Source: Streptomyces californicus
Lineage (GTDB): Bacteria > Actinomycetota > Actinomycetes > Streptomycetales > Streptomycetaceae
Reading direction: 5' to 3'
Length of the DNA: 64,000 bases
NCBI RefSeq assembly: GCF_000717645.1
Contig: NZ_JNZZ01000013.1
Location: forward strand, 62,001-126,000
Part shown: one piece after another, positions 62,287 through 64,000 of the stretch
Layout of the letters: every line of letters starts with the position of its first letter
Position numbering within the stretch: the stretch's first letter is position 1
Made by a program: the position numbers and the translations under genes
The notes under the pieces: model-generated
Databases searched by the model: none
What the model saw: only the letters and a program-made list of their open reading frames with translations
Told to the model about the DNA's origin: nothing

Positions 62287-63426
62287 ATGGACGTGTTCGA
62301 CGAGCTGTTGCGGGGCGTGCGGGGCAGGGGCGCGGTGTTCGGACGGTCGGTGCTGACCGCGCCGTGGTCGCTGCGGTTCACGGACGGGGCGTATCTGACC
62401 CTGTGCCTGCCGCTGCGGGGCGCGGGGTGGATCGTGCCGGAGGGCGGCGAGCCGCTGCGGGTGGAGGTCGGCGAGGGCGCGATCGTCCGGGGCCCGGCCC
62501 CCTTCGTCTTCACCGACGACCCGGGCGGCGGAAGCCGCGCGCCGGACGGCCCGGGGACGCGGGCGCGCGGTGCGGGACCCGGCCGTACGGAGTCGGGCGC
62601 GGGCCGTACGGAGTCGGGCGGTGGGGTCGGCCGTACGGAGCCGGGGTCGGAGCCGTACGGAGGCGTCCGGGAGGTGCACTGGGGACGCCTCCGGGACGGC
62701 GCGCGCCCCGCGACCGTCCTGGACACCGCCACCGCCACCGCCACCGCCACGGACGGCAACCCCGAGTTCGACTGCCCCACCGTGCTGCTGGCCGCCACCT
62801 ACGACGTACGGGCCCAGGTGCCGCAGCGGCTCCTGCGGGCGCTTCCGCCGGCGCTCGTGGTCCCCGACGAGATGGACTGCGCGGCCATGCGCGACTACCT
62901 GGAGGCGGAGATCGGCCGGGGCAGGCCGGGCGACCAGATCGTGCTGGACCGGCTGCTCGACTGGTTGCTGGTGTGCACGCTGCGGGACTGGTTCGACCGG
63001 CCCGAGGCGGACCCGCCCGGCTGGTACGGGGCGCTCGGGGACGCGGTGGCGGGCCCGGCCCTGCGGGCGATGCACGAGGACCCGGCGCACCCCTGGACGA
63101 CGGCGGAGCTGGCGCGCCGGGCGGGGGTGTCCCGGACGACGCTGGCGAAGCGGTTCACCGAGCTGGTCGGGGACGGCCCGGTGGCCTACCTGGCCGAGTG
63201 GCGGATGACGCTGGCTGCCGACCTGCTGACCCGCCCGGAGCTGACGGTCGCGGCGGTGGCCCGCCGGGTCGGGTACGCGGACGCGTTCGGCTTCAGCGCG
63301 GCGTTCAAACGGCTGCGCGGCGAGAGCCCGACCGCGTTCCGGCGACGCGGGACGGCGACGGCGGACGCGGGGTCGGAGGCAGGGGCGGCGGGGGCGGGAG
63401 CGGCGGCGAAGGCGCCGGCGGGGTGA
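62287..63426 (+). CDS. AraC-family regulator (cupin_6 N-terminal domain)
   Basis: This 379-residue regulator has an N-terminal cupin-like sensor (WSLRFTDGAYLTLCLPLRGAGWIVPEGG...VEVGEGAIVRGPAPFVFTDDP). It is interrupted by a 65-residue Gly/Arg/Thr-rich insert of GRTESG-type repeats (about 85-150), then a helical region and a C-terminal double HTH (WTTAELARRAGVSRTTLAKRFTELVG, and LTVAAVARRVGYADAFGFSAAFKRLRGESPTAFRR). The insert is encoded by GGCCGTACGGAG repeats (62581-62655) and looks dispensable. It may control the AhpD gene upstream. Confidence 0.88.
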   Translation: MDVFDELLRGVRGRGAVFGRSVLTAPWSLRFTDGAYLTLCLPLRGAGWIVPEGGEPLRVEVGEGAIVRGPAPFVFTDDPGGGSRAPDGPGTRARGAGPGRTESGAGRTESGGGVGRTEPGSEPYGGVREVHWGRLRDGARPATVLDTATATATATDGNPEFDCPTVLLAATYDVRAQVPQRLLRALPPALVVPDEMDCAAMRDYLEAEIGRGRPGDQIVLDRLLDWLLVCTLRDWFDRPEADPPGWYGALGDAVAGPALRAMHEDPAHPWTTAELARRAGVSRTTLAKRFTELVGDGPVAYLAEWRMTLAADLLTRPELTVAAVARRVGYADAFGFSAAFKRLRGESPTAFRRRGTATADAGSEAGAAGAGAAAKAPAG

Positions 63427-63466
63427 GGCGGCCCGCCGGGCCCTGACGCCCCCTCCCCCACTCCCC

Positions 63467-64000
63467 TCAGCCCCAGGCGCCCCGGGCCGCCGCGTCCCGG
63501 ACGAAGTCCGTGAAGTCGCGCGGCTCCCGGCCCAGCGCCCGCCGCACCCCGTCCAGTACGGGCGCCTCCCGGCTCGTCGTGATCGGGATCAGGGCGTCGG
63601 TCCAGAGGCCGGCCTCCTCGTCCGTGAAGCCCTGGTCCGCGACGAGCCCGGCCCGGAAGACGGACGCCTCGACGGGCACGTACGCGGCGCGCTTCCCGGT
63701 CGCCTTCGCGATCTCGTCCAGGACGTCGGCCATGCCCAGGGCGCGCGGGCCCGAGAGCCCGTACTCCTGTCCCGCGTGACCGTCCTCGGTGAGCGCTGCG
63801 ACCGCGACCGCCGCGATGTCGTCGGCGTCCACGAAGGCGGCCTTCCCGTCACCGGTGGGCAGGGCCAGCTCCCCGGCCCGGACGCTGTCGAGGAAGACGC
63901 CCTCGCTGAAGTTCTGGGCGAACCAGCCCGGCCGCAGGATCGTCCACTCCACCCCGGAGGCGCGCAGGGCCCGCTCGCCCTCGCCGTGCGGTCCGCCGAC
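63467..64000 (-). CDS. NmrA/atypical-SDR NAD(P)-binding protein, 5' end outside window
   Basis: The open minus frame runs off the right edge, so only the C-terminal 177 residues are seen. WTILRPGWFAQNFSEGVF, VDADDIAAVAVAALTEDGHAGQEYGLSGPRAL and the trailing helices match NmrA-like/HSCARG or NAD(P)H-binding SDR proteins. The dinucleotide-binding Gly motif would lie in the missing N-terminal part. Function unknown. Confidence 0.85.
   Translation of the reverse strand, partial: VGGPHGEGERALRASGVEWTILRPGWFAQNFSEGVFLDSVRAGELALPTGDGKAAFVDADDIAAVAVAALTEDGHAGQEYGLSGPRALGMADVLDEIAKATGKRAAYVPVEASVFRAGLVADQGFTDEEAGLWTDALIPITTSREAPVLDGVRRALGREPRDFTDFVRDAAARGAWG

Overview
The window is a contiguous piece of a Streptomyces-type chromosome. 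GC is very high, third codon positions are almost always G or C, GTG/TTG starts are common, and the families are typical of the genus (Nuo complex I, futalosine-route menaquinone genes, XRE/DUF397 pairs, a SARP regulator, PQQ-domain kinases, PspAB, CGNR regulators). No tRNA, rRNA, insertion sequence, phage gene or CRISPR array was seen. The nuo operon and the NAD(P)-binding protein run off the left and right edges.

Layout. 1-6864: nuoG(partial)-F-E-D-C-B-A on the minus strand, translationally coupled, with a Rex-type operator just upstream of nuoA. 6865-11914: a long structured intergenic region, a secreted NlpC/P60 hydrolase, a GNAT acetyltransferase, an anti-sigma-type ATPase, an XRE/DUF397 pair and a hypothetical protein. 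11820-14815: a chloramphenicol-type MFS exporter, a small unrecognised protein and a CGNR regulator. 14855-29355: quinone genes (geranylgeranyl reductase, menG, mqnC, mqnA, and an imidazolonepropionase-like companion) interleaved with a sulfonate/taurine uptake-oxygenase operon, a STAS/ATPase pair, a DUF3152 protein and a Ser/Thr kinase. Complex I and menaquinone supply therefore lie close together. 29574-36213: a cold-shock gene with an attenuator-like leader, a MerR regulator, an amidohydrolase, a large SARP-NB-ARC-TPR regulator and a 59-residue protein built of repeats. 36299-52572: a scattered acyl-CoA catabolic set (CoA ligase, two thiolase-like lipid-transfer proteins, DUF35 partner, enoyl-CoA hydratase, acyl-CoA dehydrogenase, F420/deazaflavin-type oxidoreductase) mixed with a TetR/serine hydrolase pair, surface proteins and a PQQ kinase. 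52625-55725: a Phd/PIN toxin-antitoxin pair, a PNPOx-like protein, HtpX and PspAB. 55751-58565: two divergent cytochrome P450s flanking a 28-codon ORF. 58750-64000: DUF35-DoxX, a flavin monooxygenase, VOC, AhpD-like and AraC genes, and a partial NmrA-like gene.

Main candidates for something new. (1) At 57147-58565 a 28-residue peptide with a strong ribosome site, a basic leader-like half and a C-terminal AYPWIP is followed, after a hairpin, by a P450 whose I-helix lacks the usual acid-alcohol pair. This looks like a two-gene P450-modified (aromatic cross-linked) RiPP system. (2) A shared palindrome, CTGACG-NNN-CGTCAG, overlaps the promoters of catabolic genes spread over 27 kb (32492, 40072, 51362, 59655, plus weaker copies), defining a dispersed regulon. 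(3) A 59-residue protein with DSHMTGEP-type repeats next to the SARP regulator has its own promoter, leader hairpin and terminator.

A second theme is the many short tandem arrays (10-56 bp units, 3-5 copies). Three of them run across the stop codons of genes.
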